Both the position numbers and the translations under genes were made by a program. 64,000 nt of DNA from Clostridia bacterium (lineage in GTDB: Bacteria > Bacillota > Clostridia > Oscillospirales > CAG-272): contig JAQXHN010000028.1 in NCBI GenBank assembly GCA_029007295.1, positions 1 to 64,000 on the forward strand. The letters run 5' to 3'. The notes beneath the pieces are model-generated. The model did not search any database. It was not told the DNA's origin and saw only the letters and a list, made by a program, of their open reading frames with translations. Each line of letters starts with the position of its first letter. The stretch's first letter is position 1. This document shows positions 45,157 to 54,300 of this stretch, piece after piece.

Positions 45157-45237
45157 TTTCACATAATACGCGAGCGCCGTTGGGATAACCGTGTGAAATT
45201 TCGCAGTATAAATAATATTTATAAGGAGACAAAAACT

Positions 45238-45666
45238 ATGAAAAATCAATTTAAAAGATTTGTCGGCGTGCTTTGCCTGCTTGTTACGGTTGCGGTCGTA
45301 ATAACGGCGTTTGTTTCGTGCGGCAATAAGCAGGAATCACTGAACGGGGCGCAAACCGACGCTCAAACGGTATCGGAGAAAAAGACTGTATATGTCACCG
45401 TTACCGACGACAGGGGCGAAAAAACGGAATTTACAATCGAAACGGATAAAAGGACGCTCCGCGAGGCGCTTGAATCAATTAATCTTGTGCAGGGCGAAGA
45501 GAGTGAATACGGTCTTTATGTTAAGGTCGTAAACGGCATTACCGCCGATTACGATAAGGACGGAGCATATTGGGCGTTTTACAAGGATAAGGAGCTTCTT
45601 AACACAGGTGTAGACAGCACGTTTATTTCCGACAAGGATAATTATGAAATTGTCTATACCAAATAA
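45238..45666 (+). CDS. DUF4430 lipoprotein, probable B12-binding
   Basis: A 142-residue secreted lipoprotein: basic start, hydrophobic signal (about 9-25), and a Cys28 lipobox-like VSC. The mature part is a DUF4430 domain (KTVYVTVTDDRGEKTEFTI; GAYWAFYKDKELL; VDSTFISDKDNYEIVY), related to the C-terminal domain of transcobalamin and intrinsic factor and often controlled by B12 riboswitches in Firmicutes. It is the first gene after the riboswitch, with AAGGAG at 45223-45228; an in-frame start further upstream (45091) lies inside the riboswitch and is unlikely. It is four bases from the S-component gene. A cobamide-capture role is inference from family and riboswitch. Confidence 0.85.
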   Translation: MKNQFKRFVGVLCLLVTVAVVITAFVSCGNKQESLNGAQTDAQTVSEKKTVYVTVTDDRGEKTEFTIETDKRTLREALESINLVQGEESEYGLYVKVVNGITADYDKDGAYWAFYKDKELLNTGVDSTFISDKDNYEIVYTK

Positions 45667-45669
45667 AAT

Positions 45670-46206
45670 ATGAACAAAAAGCTTAAAGTAACGGCAAGGC
45701 AGATTTGCATTTTTTCCATGCTCGGCACGATAATGTTTTTGTCAAAGCTGGTTTTGGAATTTCTGCCTAACATTCATATGCTCGGTATGCTTACTATGGT
45801 ATACACCTTGGTGTACAGAAAAAAGGCCTTGATACCGATTTACATTTATGTGTTCCTTAACGGATTATATGCAGGCTTTAGCTTATGGTGGGTCCCGTAT
45901 CTTTATATTTTCAGCGTACTGTGGCTTGTTACTATGCTTTTACCTAAAAAAATGCCATTGCGGGCGCAAATTACGGTATATCCCGTCGTTTGCGCTTTGC
46001 ACGGGCTTTTGTTCGGCGTGCTTTATTCGCCTTTTCAGGCTTTGATTATGCGTCTTACCGTGAAGCAAACACTGGCATGGATTGCGGCGGGTTTTTTTCC
46101 GTTTGACGTCATTCATGCAATAGGGAATTTTCTGTTCGGGATGCTGATAGTGCCGCTTGTAAAGTTATTAACTCTCCTGGAGAGTAAAACAGCAATAAAA
46201 AACTAA
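45670..46206 (+). CDS. ECF transporter S-component, probably for cobamides
   Basis: A 178-residue integral membrane protein with about six helices (MLGTIMFLSKLVLEFLP, MLGMLTMVYTLVY, and others) and small-residue-rich helices typical of ECF S-components. It has no ATPase or T-subunit of its own nearby; the window's EcfA1/A2/T set at 23-26 kb is the likely energiser. Location after a cobalamin riboswitch and a DUF4430 lipoprotein points to B12 or a precursor as substrate, which is inference. The SLH-DUF4838 gene follows with 12 bases between. Confidence 0.82.
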   Translation: MNKKLKVTARQICIFSMLGTIMFLSKLVLEFLPNIHMLGMLTMVYTLVYRKKALIPIYIYVFLNGLYAGFSLWWVPYLYIFSVLWLVTMLLPKKMPLRAQITVYPVVCALHGLLFGVLYSPFQALIMRLTVKQTLAWIAAGFFPFDVIHAIGNFLFGMLIVPLVKLLTLLESKTAIKN

Positions 46207-46218
46207 TTGAGGAAAACT

Positions 46219-48672
46219 ATGAAAAGAACATTATCGCTGATTATGTCTGTAATTTTGTTAATTACGGCTATTCCGTTTCTCTCGTTTTCAATTAATGCGA
46301 TAAGAGAAATATCTCCGATCATGAAGTATTCGGACGTTACTATAGGCACATGGTATTATGCCGCCGTAAAGCAGGCGTTTACCGATGGATACATGACGGG
46401 CATTGACGAGAAGCATTTTGCGCCGAACAACAAAATTACAAGAGCGGCATATGCCACGGTGCTCTCGAATATTTCCGGCGCAGTCAGCGACAGGTATTTC
46501 TCGGAATCCGATTTGGACGATGTGGAAAGCGGTAAGTGGTACACTAAAAGCATTAACTGGGCGATTGAAAATAATGTTATGAGCGGTATAGGAAATAACA
46601 GATTCGGCACCGATTCTTACCTTACCCGCGAAATGCTTATTTTGTCGTTATATTCCCTTGCCGAAAAGGGAGGATACGATACGGTGAATATCAAGGATAA
46701 TGCGCTCGACGCCTATTCAGACGTGTCCGAATTGCATAATTGGGGCGAAATGCGCAAAGCGATGAAATGGGCTGTTTCATTGGGTATTATCACGGGCAAG
46801 GGAGGAAAGCGTCTTGCACCCGGAGATACGGCGACCAGAGCCGAAACTGCGCAGATTATAATGAAATTTCTGAAAACGGCAGTTGAAAAGCCCAATCTTA
46901 AAATCACAATTAACGGTACCGATATTTCGGAATACAAAATAGTCTGCTCCGCAAATGCAACCATAACCGAAAAATATGCGGTTTCCGAGCTGAAAAAATA
47001 CATATACAGAACAAACGCCGTTATTCTTCAGTCGGTAACGGACGAGAATACGCCCGGAGAGCATGAAATAATCATTGGTAAAACAAATCGCGAGGGCACA
47101 ACGGTCAGCGTTGACAGAGCTTTGTTTAAAACGGAGGAAGCAACGCTTATTAAAACCGAAGCCGGCTCGCTTGTTATTGCGGGCGGTGGCGACCGGGGTA
47201 CAATTTATGCCGTATATGAATTTCTTGAAAAATATCTTGATTGGAGATTCTATACCGAGGATTACGAGCTTTGCAGAAGCGACAGAAGTGTGATTGACGT
47301 TTCCGATGTAAACGATATTCAGCACCCCTCGTTTGAATACCGCGACGTTCACATGATGACGTATACAATGCAGGATATTGCGGTAAAACGCAGGGTAAAC
47401 GGACCCTATCACAGATTAATTAATGAAAATAAAGGCGGACAGATTTCCGTTTGCGGCAACGACTCCTATTTTGTTCATACCTTGAATAAGCTGTACGGGA
47501 TCGACGACGAATACAGAAACGCCTGCACGGCCGTTACCGAAAGCAATATAGATATATATATGAACGCCATTGAGAAGGTCATTGCAAGCGATCCATCGTC
47601 CAAAATTATATCCGTTTCGGCGTGCGATTCCCAGGGCGCCTGGTGCAGATGTGCGGACTGCAAAAAAATGGAGGCGGAATATCCCGACAGATATGACAGA
47701 TGGATTGTATTTATAAACGCTATCGCAGACAGATTGAAAAGCTCCCATCCGGATATGAAGCTTCTCACGCTTGCATATCTTGACAGCTACAATTCGACGG
47801 GAAAAATTTCTCCCCGTGAAAACGTTCTTTTAATGGCTTGTCCGATAGACGGAAGCATGACCCTCGATATTTCGGATACAGAGAATGAAAAAACAAAGCG
47901 ATGCTTTGAAAATTACTCAAAGCTTTGCAAAAACGGCAATTTATATGTTTGGGAGTATCCGGTAACGCTTTCCGATTCAATGGTCGGCGTTCCCAATGTC
48001 TATAATATAATTAATCATCTGAAATTCTACCATTCGGTCGGAGTCAACGGCGTTTTTATGGAGGGAAGGTCGCTTATGGAAATGTCCTCCTCGTCGGGAA
48101 GAATAGTCGGATGGGAAAACGACGGCGAATTCGGAAATTTAAAGGCTTATCTTGCGTCGAAACTTTTATGGAATGCCGATTTGACGAGCGAAGAAACGGA
48201 AGCGCTGATTGTAGAATACATGCAGGACTACTATGGCTCCGAATGGGAAACGGTTTACAATTGCTTTAAAATGCTCGCTTACTATTCCGATAAGATGGAT
48301 TTCTCGCTTTCGATATTTGATCCAAATACCGAAAGACTGATTTGCGGACTTTATACTACAAAAGAAATAAGAAAGATGTCGGAGGCAATCGAAACAGCCT
48401 TGGAAAATGTTTATGATAAAAAGAGCTATGACAATCTTTCTATTCTCAGTGTTATGTTTGACGCTATGGTAATAAACAGACTGTGGGATATTTATTATCG
48501 CTCAAGCAATTCCGAAGATCGGAATTATATTATCTCGGTGAATGAGCGAATGTACAAAAAAATGGTGAAATACTACGTATATCCGAGATATTTATCTTAC
48601 ACAAATGCGTATAAAAATGAAACCGTATTCTCAAACAAAATAGCAAAATATCTTATTAAAGAGGGAAAATAA
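46219..48672 (+). CDS. SLH-anchored DUF4838 surface protein (putative glycan-active)
   Basis: An 817-residue secreted protein. Signal peptide residues ~1-25, then three S-layer-homology repeats (about 30-220; markers YSDV..WYYAAVKQAFTDGY, WAIENNVMSGIG, WAVSLGIITGKG with TRAE/TRA motifs) that bind pyruvylated cell-wall polymer. After them come a beta-domain with GEHEIIIGKTN (alpha-glucuronidase-like N domain) and the DUF4838 domain (about 330-640), with a characteristic CRCADCKK knuckle. DUF4838 proteins are predicted carbohydrate-active enzymes without a settled activity. ATG 46219 has GAGG six bases upstream. It has no promoter or terminator separating it from the riboswitch genes. Confidence 0.82.
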   Translation: MKRTLSLIMSVILLITAIPFLSFSINAIREISPIMKYSDVTIGTWYYAAVKQAFTDGYMTGIDEKHFAPNNKITRAAYATVLSNISGAVSDRYFSESDLDDVESGKWYTKSINWAIENNVMSGIGNNRFGTDSYLTREMLILSLYSLAEKGGYDTVNIKDNALDAYSDVSELHNWGEMRKAMKWAVSLGIITGKGGKRLAPGDTATRAETAQIIMKFLKTAVEKPNLKITINGTDISEYKIVCSANATITEKYAVSELKKYIYRTNAVILQSVTDENTPGEHEIIIGKTNREGTTVSVDRALFKTEEATLIKTEAGSLVIAGGGDRGTIYAVYEFLEKYLDWRFYTEDYELCRSDRSVIDVSDVNDIQHPSFEYRDVHMMTYTMQDIAVKRRVNGPYHRLINENKGGQISVCGNDSYFVHTLNKLYGIDDEYRNACTAVTESNIDIYMNAIEKVIASDPSSKIISVSACDSQGAWCRCADCKKMEAEYPDRYDRWIVFINAIADRLKSSHPDMKLLTLAYLDSYNSTGKISPRENVLLMACPIDGSMTLDISDTENEKTKRCFENYSKLCKNGNLYVWEYPVTLSDSMVGVPNVYNIINHLKFYHSVGVNGVFMEGRSLMEMSSSSGRIVGWENDGEFGNLKAYLASKLLWNADLTSEETEALIVEYMQDYYGSEWETVYNCFKMLAYYSDKMDFSLSIFDPNTERLICGLYTTKEIRKMSEAIETALENVYDKKSYDNLSILSVMFDAMVINRLWDIYYRSSNSEDRNYIISVNERMYKKMVKYYVYPRYLSYTNAYKNETVFSNKIAKYLIKEGK

Positions 48673-48684
48673 TTATTATTTCTA

Positions 48685-48713
48685 TTGATTTTTATTCGTT
48701 TGTATGATATAAT
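48685..48713 (+). promoter_or_regulatory. Sigma-A promoter of the ferredoxin gene
   Basis: TTGATT at 48685-48690, 17-base spacer, TGATATAAT with the -10 at 48708-48713. The start would be near 48720, with GGAGG at 48733-48737. One of the best promoters in the window, as expected for an abundant ferredoxin. Confidence 0.85.
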
Positions 48714-48745
48714 GTGGTAGTCTATTTTTTACGGAGGTACTTAAA

Positions 48746-48916
48746 ATGGCTTACAAAATCAGTGATGACTGCATAGCTTGCGGTGCTTGCGCTGCAGAAT
48801 GCCCCACAGAAGCTATTACCGAGGGTGACAACAAATACGTAATCGACGCTGAAAAGTGTGTGGATTGCGGAACCTGCGCCGGTGTATGTCCGGTAGAAGC
48901 TCCCAAGGCTGAATAA
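48746..48916 (+). CDS. 2[4Fe-4S] ferredoxin
   Basis: A 56-residue clostridial-type ferredoxin, a low-potential electron carrier in anaerobic metabolism. Two cluster-binding motifs are complete: CIACGACAAEC with the following Pro (Cys 9, 12, 15, 19) and CVDCGTCAGVC with Pro (Cys 38, 41, 44, 48). The protein is acidic with an Ala-rich end. It has its own strong promoter and a terminator directly after it, so it is monocistronic. Confidence 0.96.
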   Translation: MAYKISDDCIACGACAAECPTEAITEGDNKYVIDAEKCVDCGTCAGVCPVEAPKAE

Positions 48917-48935
48917 TTCGGAAAGCTGAAACAAG

Positions 48936-48965
48936 GGCAGGTAAGACCTGCCTTTTGTTGTTTTA
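48936..48965 (+). terminator. Terminator of the ferredoxin gene
   Basis: GGCAGGT (48936-48942) pairs with ACCTGCC (48946-48952) around AAG, followed by TTTTGTTGTTTT. The trmN6-like gene starts immediately after it and would depend on read-through or an unseen promoter. Confidence 0.88.
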
Positions 48966-48968
48966 TAT

Positions 48969-49712
48969 ATGAATAAATGCTATACGGAAAAAACCATTGA
49001 AATAAATCTTAATATAAAGCTTACCCAACGCTCCGATATGCTTTCGTTCGGCAGCGACGCAGTTTTGATTTCTGCGTTTGCGGCAAGCTTCGGAAAGGGC
49101 AGGGGCGCCGATTTCGGGGCAGGCTCCGGAGTGATTTCCCTTCTTTTAGCAAAAAAGAATCACATAACCGGAATTGAAGCCGTTGAGAGAAATGAACTGC
49201 TTATTCCTCTTATCGAGAAGAATATTCTGCAAAACGGTATCGATAAGGTGAAACCGGTTTTAAGCGACGTCAGGGAATACGGTGAGCGTGGGCTTGACTT
49301 TATTGTTTCAAATCCGCCTTATTTGCCTAAAGGAAGCGGCATAGAAAATTTATTTTCCAACAATAACGACGCAAGACGGGAAAATAACGGCACAATATCG
49401 GATTTTGTATCTTCGGCTTCAAAGGCGTTAAAGCAAGGAGGACAGTTTTTCTGTATTTACCGTCCCGAAAGGCTGTGCGATTTGATTTTTGCTATGAAAA
49501 GCAATAAAATAGAGCCGAAGCGCATTATCAATGTTTATCATACGGTACAAAGACCTCCCTGTCTTGTTATGGTAGGAGGAGTAAAGACGGGAAAAAGCGG
49601 AGTTAAAATTTCAAGACCGCTTGTCCTGTTTAATAACGACGGCACGAGAACCGGGGATTCGGACTCGGTGAATAATAATTTAATGCTACCGGAGGATATT
49701 TTCAAAAATTGA
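48969..49712 (+). CDS. TrmN6/YfiC-like N6-adenine tRNA methyltransferase
   Basis: A 247-residue class I methyltransferase of the TrmN6 (tRNA1-Val A37) type. The SAM site is DFGAGSGVISLLLAKK and the N6-adenine catalytic motif SNPPYLPKG is intact. The start is ATG 48969; no clear SD precedes it because it abuts the ferredoxin terminator. It overlaps rsmI by four bases, giving the conserved yabB-yabC order of Firmicutes. Confidence 0.88.
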   Translation: MNKCYTEKTIEINLNIKLTQRSDMLSFGSDAVLISAFAASFGKGRGADFGAGSGVISLLLAKKNHITGIEAVERNELLIPLIEKNILQNGIDKVKPVLSDVREYGERGLDFIVSNPPYLPKGSGIENLFSNNNDARRENNGTISDFVSSASKALKQGGQFFCIYRPERLCDLIFAMKSNKIEPKRIINVYHTVQRPPCLVMVGGVKTGKSGVKISRPLVLFNNDGTRTGDSDSVNNNLMLPEDIFKN

Positions 49713-50614
49713 CCGGGAAAATGAATGATATTTTGAGCTTTTTCTCCGACGGAGAAGAAAAAAATAAAACTGAAAAAGGCGTATTATACCTTGTTGCGAC
49801 TCCTATCGGTAATATCTCGGACATTACCGTAAGGGCACTGAAGGTGCTTTCAGAGGTGGATTTTATTGCGGCAGAGGATACAAGAAACAGCGGTAAGCTT
49901 TTGTCCCTGCTCGGTATTTCAAAGCCGTTTGTCAGCTATCACGAGCATAATAAGAGAGAAGCGGGGGATAGGATTTTGAAACGCCTTAAAAACGGAGAAG
50001 CCTGCGCCCTTATAACCGATGCGGGAACTCCGGCTGTCAGCGACCCGGGGAACGAAATGTGTATCCTTTGCGCCGAAAACGGAATAAAGGTCACTGCGGT
50101 GCCCGGCTGCTGTGCCGCAATTGATGCGCTGTGCGTTTCTGCACTGCCGACAAGACGCTTTGCTTTTGAAGGCTTTTTGCCGACTGCGTCAAAGGAAAGA
50201 AGGCGCCGTTTGTCTTATATTCGTGACGACGACAGAACATGCGTATTATATGAAGCGCCCCACAGAATAAAGGAGACGTTAGAAGAGTTACTTTCCTTCC
50301 TCGGAGACAGGAAAATATCCTTATGCCGAGAGCTTACAAAATTAAACGAGGAAGTTATGCGTACAACCCTTTGCGACGCCGTGGAATATTTTAAGGAGCA
50401 CTCTCCGAGGGGCGAATATGTAATTGTAATTGCACCGGGAGAGGCAGAAAAAGCCTGCGTGCCCGATGCAAAGGTCTTGTTTGACGAGGTAAATCTGTTA
50501 TGTGATTCCGGTATTCCGCCTAAGGAAGCAATGAAGGCGGTAGGAGAAAAGTATAATATAAATAAAAACGAGGTATACAGAGCCGTTCTTGAATTTAAAA
50601 AGCAACACGGCTAA
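49709..50614 (+). CDS. rsmI: 16S rRNA 2'-O-ribose C1402 methyltransferase RsmI
   Basis: SAM-dependent tetrapyrrole-methylase-fold enzyme that methylates the 2'-O of C1402 in 16S rRNA. LVATPIGNISDITVRALK, AAEDTRNSGKLL, ALITDAGTPAVSDPG and YEAPHRIKETLEEL are diagnostic. TTG 49709 and ATG 49721 are both possible starts. It converges with dapA, the two ends overlapping by four bases. Confidence 0.94.
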   Translation: MTGKMNDILSFFSDGEEKNKTEKGVLYLVATPIGNISDITVRALKVLSEVDFIAAEDTRNSGKLLSLLGISKPFVSYHEHNKREAGDRILKRLKNGEACALITDAGTPAVSDPGNEMCILCAENGIKVTAVPGCCAAIDALCVSALPTRRFAFEGFLPTASKERRRRLSYIRDDDRTCVLYEAPHRIKETLEELLSFLGDRKISLCRELTKLNEEVMRTTLCDAVEYFKEHSPRGEYVIVIAPGEAEKACVPDAKVLFDEVNLLCDSGIPPKEAMKAVGEKYNINKNEVYRAVLEFKKQHG

Positions 50615-51495
50615 CCGATAATTTTATCAAGCTCGTAAATAAGACGCTTTTTCTTATCTTCGCATAGCTCGCATAGGGGGAGTCTGAGCATACCGCTGTC
50701 CGTTCCCAAATATGCCATTGCGGCTTTTACGGGAATCGGGTTAATATCGGAAAAAAGAGCCGAAATCAGCGGCATCAGCTTTAATTGCATTTCTGTTGCT
50801 TTTTCTGTATTTCCTTGCTTGTAATATGTGTATATTTGCCTTGTTTCTTTCGGCAGAATATTTGCAATTACGGAAATACAGCCGATACCTCCGAGTGACA
50901 GCGTAGGAAGAAGCATTTCGTCGTTCCCGCAGATAAAGTCCATTTTGTCTCGGTAACAGGCGCACAAATTTGCGAATTTTACAATGGAGGGCGACGCCTC
51001 CTTTGAAGCGTAAATAAGCCCGTCATTGCAAAGCTGTGAGTAAACATAATCCGAAATGTCAACGCCGGTTCTTGACGGAACATTATAAAGGATTATCGGC
51101 AGTGATGAAGCCTCTTCGATTTTACGGTAGCTCCGAAGCAGCCCCTCGTCGTTCGCTTTGTTGTAGTAAGGCGTTACTACAAGCAAGGCGGACGCACCTT
51201 TTTCCATTGCTTTTTTTGACATTTCGCATGCGTGGTTTGTGCAGTTTGAGCCGCTTCCCGCAATCACGGGTATTTTTCCCGAACAGTAGGAAACGGCGCA
51301 TTCGATAAGACGAATATGCTCGCTGTCGTCAAGGGTCGGCGCTTCGCCTGTTGTTCCCGCTACACAAACGGCGTCAACGCCGGAATCCAGCTGAAATTTT
51401 AACTGTTGTTCAAATAGCTTATAATCAATTCCGTTTTCGCAAAACGGAGTTATCAGTGCCGTTGCGACACCTTCAAATATTCTTTTATTAATCAT
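50611..51495 (-). CDS. dapA: 4-hydroxy-tetrahydrodipicolinate synthase DapA
   Basis: Condenses pyruvate with aspartate semialdehyde, the entry to lysine, diaminopimelate and dipicolinate. The 294-residue TIM barrel has the [14 protein letters not shown] loop, the proton-relay Tyr in [10 protein letters not shown], and the Schiff-base Lys in the segment IYASKEAS (family consensus IKEA, so slightly divergent). It is the DapA/NanA superfamily; the GTTGEAP and LYNVPSRT segments favour DapA. The SD AAGGG (complement of 51502-51506) is six bases before the ATG. No other lysine gene is adjacent. Confidence 0.9.
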   Translation of the reverse strand: MINKRIFEGVATALITPFCENGIDYKLFEQQLKFQLDSGVDAVCVAGTTGEAPTLDDSEHIRLIECAVSYCSGKIPVIAGSGSNCTNHACEMSKKAMEKGASALLVVTPYYNKANDEGLLRSYRKIEEASSLPIILYNVPSRTGVDISDYVYSQLCNDGLIYASKEASPSIVKFANLCACYRDKMDFICGNDEMLLPTLSLGGIGCISVIANILPKETRQIYTYYKQGNTEKATEMQLKLMPLISALFSDINPIPVKAAMAYLGTDSGMLRLPLCELCEDKKKRLIYELDKIIG

Positions 51496-51517
51496 TTTTT
51501 ACCCTTCGGAGACAAAT

Positions 51518-52570
51518 ATGATAACTAATAAATTACCCGAAACAAATTTAAAAAGAAGCGATTTTTTTTATGATTTACCGCAGGAGCTGATTGCACAAAC
51601 GCCGCTTGAGGTTCGTGATTCATCCAGGCTTCTTTGCGTTGATCGCAAAAGCGGTAATTACGAGGACAAAATATTTCGCGACATAATTGATTATTTTAAT
51701 TCGGGCGACGTTCTTGTAGTAAACGATTCAAGAGTTATTCCGGCAAGATTGTACGGAATAAAGGAATCAACCGGTATAAAAATCGAAATGCTGCTTCTTC
51801 GTGCAAGAGAGCTTGACACATGGGAGGTGCTCTTGCGCCCCGGAAAAAGAGCAAAGCCCGGTACTACCATTGTATTCGGAGATGGGATACTTCGTGCCGA
51901 GGTTATTGATATTGTCGAGGACGGAAACAGGATAGTGAAGATGCACTATTGCAAAAATGACAATATTTACTCCATATTTGACAAAATCGGACAAATGCCT
52001 CTGCCCCCGTATATTACCGAAAAATTGGAGGACAGGGAAAGGTATCAAACTGTTTATTCACGTGAAAAGGGCTCTGCTGCGGCACCTACGGCAGGCTTGC
52101 ATTTTACAAACGAGCTGTTGGATAAAATTAAGAAAAAGGGAGTTGACGTTGTCCCGGTTATGCTTCATGTGGGCTTGGGAACTTTCCGCCCGGTGAAGGA
52201 GGATAGAATTACGGACCATATTATGCACAGCGAGTTTTTTTCTGTTTCGAAGGACAGCGCAAACAGGATCAATAACCGTAAAGGGAGGCTGATTGCCGTG
52301 GGAACAACCTCCTGCCGAACTCTGGAAAGCGTTTGCGACGATAACGGCGTTGTACACCCCATGTCGGGCGATACCGGAATTTTTATTTATCCCGGATATA
52401 AATTTAAATGCGTTGACGCCTTGGTTACAAATTTTCACCTGCCGGAAAGCACGCTGTTAATGCTGGTTTCCGCCTTTTCGTCAAGAGAAATAATGATGAA
52501 CGCATATAAACATGCAGTTGAGGAAAAATACAGATTTTTCTCATTCGGCGATGCGATGTTTATCTCGTGA
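51518..52570 (+). CDS. queA: SAM:tRNA ribosyltransferase-isomerase QueA
   Basis: Transfers and isomerises ribose from S-adenosylmethionine to 7-aminomethyl-7-deazaguanine in tRNA (queuosine pathway). Family segments [55 protein letters not shown] and [22 protein letters not shown] end are present. The 350-residue length is standard. It is divergent from dapA with only 22 bases between the start codons; its GGAG (51508-51511) lies one base from the dapA SD, so both promoters must lie inside the opposite gene. No other queuosine gene is adjacent. Confidence 0.96.
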   Translation: MITNKLPETNLKRSDFFYDLPQELIAQTPLEVRDSSRLLCVDRKSGNYEDKIFRDIIDYFNSGDVLVVNDSRVIPARLYGIKESTGIKIEMLLLRARELDTWEVLLRPGKRAKPGTTIVFGDGILRAEVIDIVEDGNRIVKMHYCKNDNIYSIFDKIGQMPLPPYITEKLEDRERYQTVYSREKGSAAAPTAGLHFTNELLDKIKKKGVDVVPVMLHVGLGTFRPVKEDRITDHIMHSEFFSVSKDSANRINNRKGRLIAVGTTSCRTLESVCDDNGVVHPMSGDTGIFIYPGYKFKCVDALVTNFHLPESTLLMLVSAFSSREIMMNAYKHAVEEKYRFFSFGDAMFIS

Positions 52571-52588
52571 CAATATATAAATATTTTT

Positions 52589-52623
52589 ATGCACCCTGAA
52601 AATTACTTATTTTCAGGGTGCAT
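52589..52623. terminator. 15-bp perfect stem-loop after queA
   Basis: ATGCACCCTGAAAAT (52589-52603) and ATTTTCAGGGTGCAT (52609-52623) pair perfectly around TACTT. Neither side is followed by a clean U-run, so it may act as a bidirectional barrier or RNA stabiliser between queA and the converging phage-like genes. Confidence 0.65.
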
Positions 52624-52700
52624 GTCATATTCGATTGGGTATTCGGTTATTTTGGTTTTATCAGCTTAAACATCGCAATGTTTTCGAATAATCCTCTCAC

Positions 52701-53219
52701 TCACCAGCTGAAGGTAACGGTATAGTCGCCGACAGGCAAGCTGTTTTTCCCCGTGCTCATTTTTGCAACGATATCTCCGTCGGCATTGCATCCTACCGTC
52801 ATTGTCGACGGTGCTCCTTCGCTTATCGGCGAAGTCATGGCGCCGCCTCCGGCAGTACCGGAGGAAAGATTACAGCGGGAGCCGTAAAGACCGCTTCCGT
52901 ACATTCTGTTTCCAACAAAAACAGAGCATACTCCATCCGCTTCAAGATTATCCGTTCTTAAAACAGTAATAAGAGCATTGGTATCGTTATAATGCGCCGC
53001 AACATCGGAATCGCCCAAGACAATCGGAGTTGCGGTCGTTGTGATGGGAGCGCTTAAAGAAACTTTAAAAATTTTTCTGTCCTTAGAAGACGTCGCAAGC
53101 TTTTCTATTTCCGAAATAAACCCTGAGGGAAATTAAAGCTTCTGCGTAATACCGCCCTTTTGACGTATAGCTTCGGCAACGCTTGTTAAGGCTTCACTGC
53201 TTATCACAAAGCTTGACAT
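52701..53219 (-). pseudogene. Phage-tail-type protein broken by one in-frame TAA
   Basis: Starts with ATG 53219-53217, directly after the stop of the upstream phage-tail-like gene, and reads MSSFVISSEALTSVAEAI... KGGITQKL. TAA at 53133-53135 then interrupts the frame, which continues as FPSGFISEIEKL... to the TGA at 52701. The joined text AIRQKGG...L-stop-FPSGFISEI matches a recurrent tail-protein motif of Firmicutes phages (AIRxKgGtsxxLxFPdGF), so the stop replaces one residue in one protein rather than separating two genes. The remaining 143 codons are in good frame and end GDYTVTFSW. It is either a recent nonsense mutation, a sequencing error, or a recoded stop. Confidence 0.72.
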
Positions 53220-54206
53220 TCAGAAGCTCACCCCCACCGCCGAAGGCAAAGCATTTATTACGGCACCTACTAAATCGACATCGGGAGGATTTTCCATACC
53301 GCCGTCATTTGTCCACGAAATAACCCCCGACTTTGAAATGCCGGGCGTGTAGGTGACGCCACTGTCGCCGTTTGCTCCTTTTTCTCCCTTAATGCTGTAA
53401 CGGGTGATTGTTTCTTCGCCTGGCGTTCTTCTATCGCTGAAAATAATGTCACCCTGTTCGTAGGTTTCACCATTGTATGTGACAGTGCCGCAAATCAGGC
53501 AGAATCCGGTAGAACCTGAAATTCTTCTGTGCCAATCGAGAAACTGTCCTAAGGTAGAAACAGCTCTAAATGGTTCTCCTTTATCGCCTTTATCTCCTTT
53601 ATTGCCTTTAAAGCATGTAACAAAGCTCCATACGCTGTTTGAACCGTTAATGCTTATGCACTTATATACGTTAGAGGTGTCTAAGTTAATATATTGCATA
53701 CCTACCGAGGCTTTTTGTATTTCTGCCGGTATTTCTTCACCCGTACCGTTTATTTGGGTTCCGAACAGCCATTGTGATTTTGCCAGCGCGCACACAACCT
53801 GTTCCGGGATAGTCGGGGTGGGTGTTTCGCTGTTTATGGAATTAAGAGGAGCGCCGGGATAAAACTCAATGCGAGCCTTAGCCGTTGTAGCCCGTTGAAT
53901 AACGGTATTGTCGACAATTGCGATTCCTATTACAGAAACAAGCATAAATCCGTTAAAGTTGTCGTCCGAGGATAAAACCTCCGGGGCAACGTCACATATA
54001 TAATAATCCTTCTCCTCATTTAGCAGGACTTCGTATGAAAGACCGTTGCGGTTTTCAAATACAGCTGTTTTTGTAAGGCCGCTCCAGGTATCGTCAAATC
54101 TGAACTGCGCCGAATAAAGCCCGATTGTGTTAGAAGCTATTTCATTGGTATCGGTTCTTTTTATAGTTTGACGGTTTATTTCGAACTGTAAGTTTATTTT
54201 ATTCAA
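53220..54206 (-). CDS. Phage-tail-like protein with BppU-type N domain and collagen-like repeats
   Basis: A 328-residue protein. Residues 1-120 resemble the N domain of phage baseplate/tail-fibre proteins (LQFEINRQTIKRTDTNEI, QFRFDDTWSGLTKTAVF). Then come a middle region and two collagen-like stretches, GNKGDKGDKGEP and KGEKGANGDSG, a known feature of phage fibre proteins. The start is TTG 54206 with AGGAG upstream. The next gene begins at the base after its TGA. No capsid, portal or integrase genes are near; this is an isolated remnant or domesticated pair with its own promoter. Confidence 0.75.
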   Translation of the reverse strand: MNKINLQFEINRQTIKRTDTNEIASNTIGLYSAQFRFDDTWSGLTKTAVFENRNGLSYEVLLNEEKDYYICDVAPEVLSSDDNFNGFMLVSVIGIAIVDNTVIQRATTAKARIEFYPGAPLNSINSETPTPTIPEQVVCALAKSQWLFGTQINGTGEEIPAEIQKASVGMQYINLDTSNVYKCISINGSNSVWSFVTCFKGNKGDKGDKGEPFRAVSTLGQFLDWHRRISGSTGFCLICGTVTYNGETYEQGDIIFSDRRTPGEETITRYSIKGEKGANGDSGVTYTPGISKSGVISWTNDGGMENPPDVDLVGAVINALPSAVGVSF

Positions 54207-54300
54207 ATCGTTCTCCTATACATAATTTGTATTTGCCCTTTGCGGTGGAAAAGGGCGAATATGAAAAAGAACAGACTTTGTAGATAATAAATCTACAGAT

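Noticed and set aside
45091..45237. N-terminal extension of the DUF4430 lipoprotein (a further 49 codons)
   Set aside because: It lies inside the cobalamin riboswitch; ATG 45238 has a good SD and begins a normal signal peptide.
46777..47412. A 211-codon minus-strand open frame
   Set aside because: Antisense to the SLH/DUF4838 gene and without SD or family motif.
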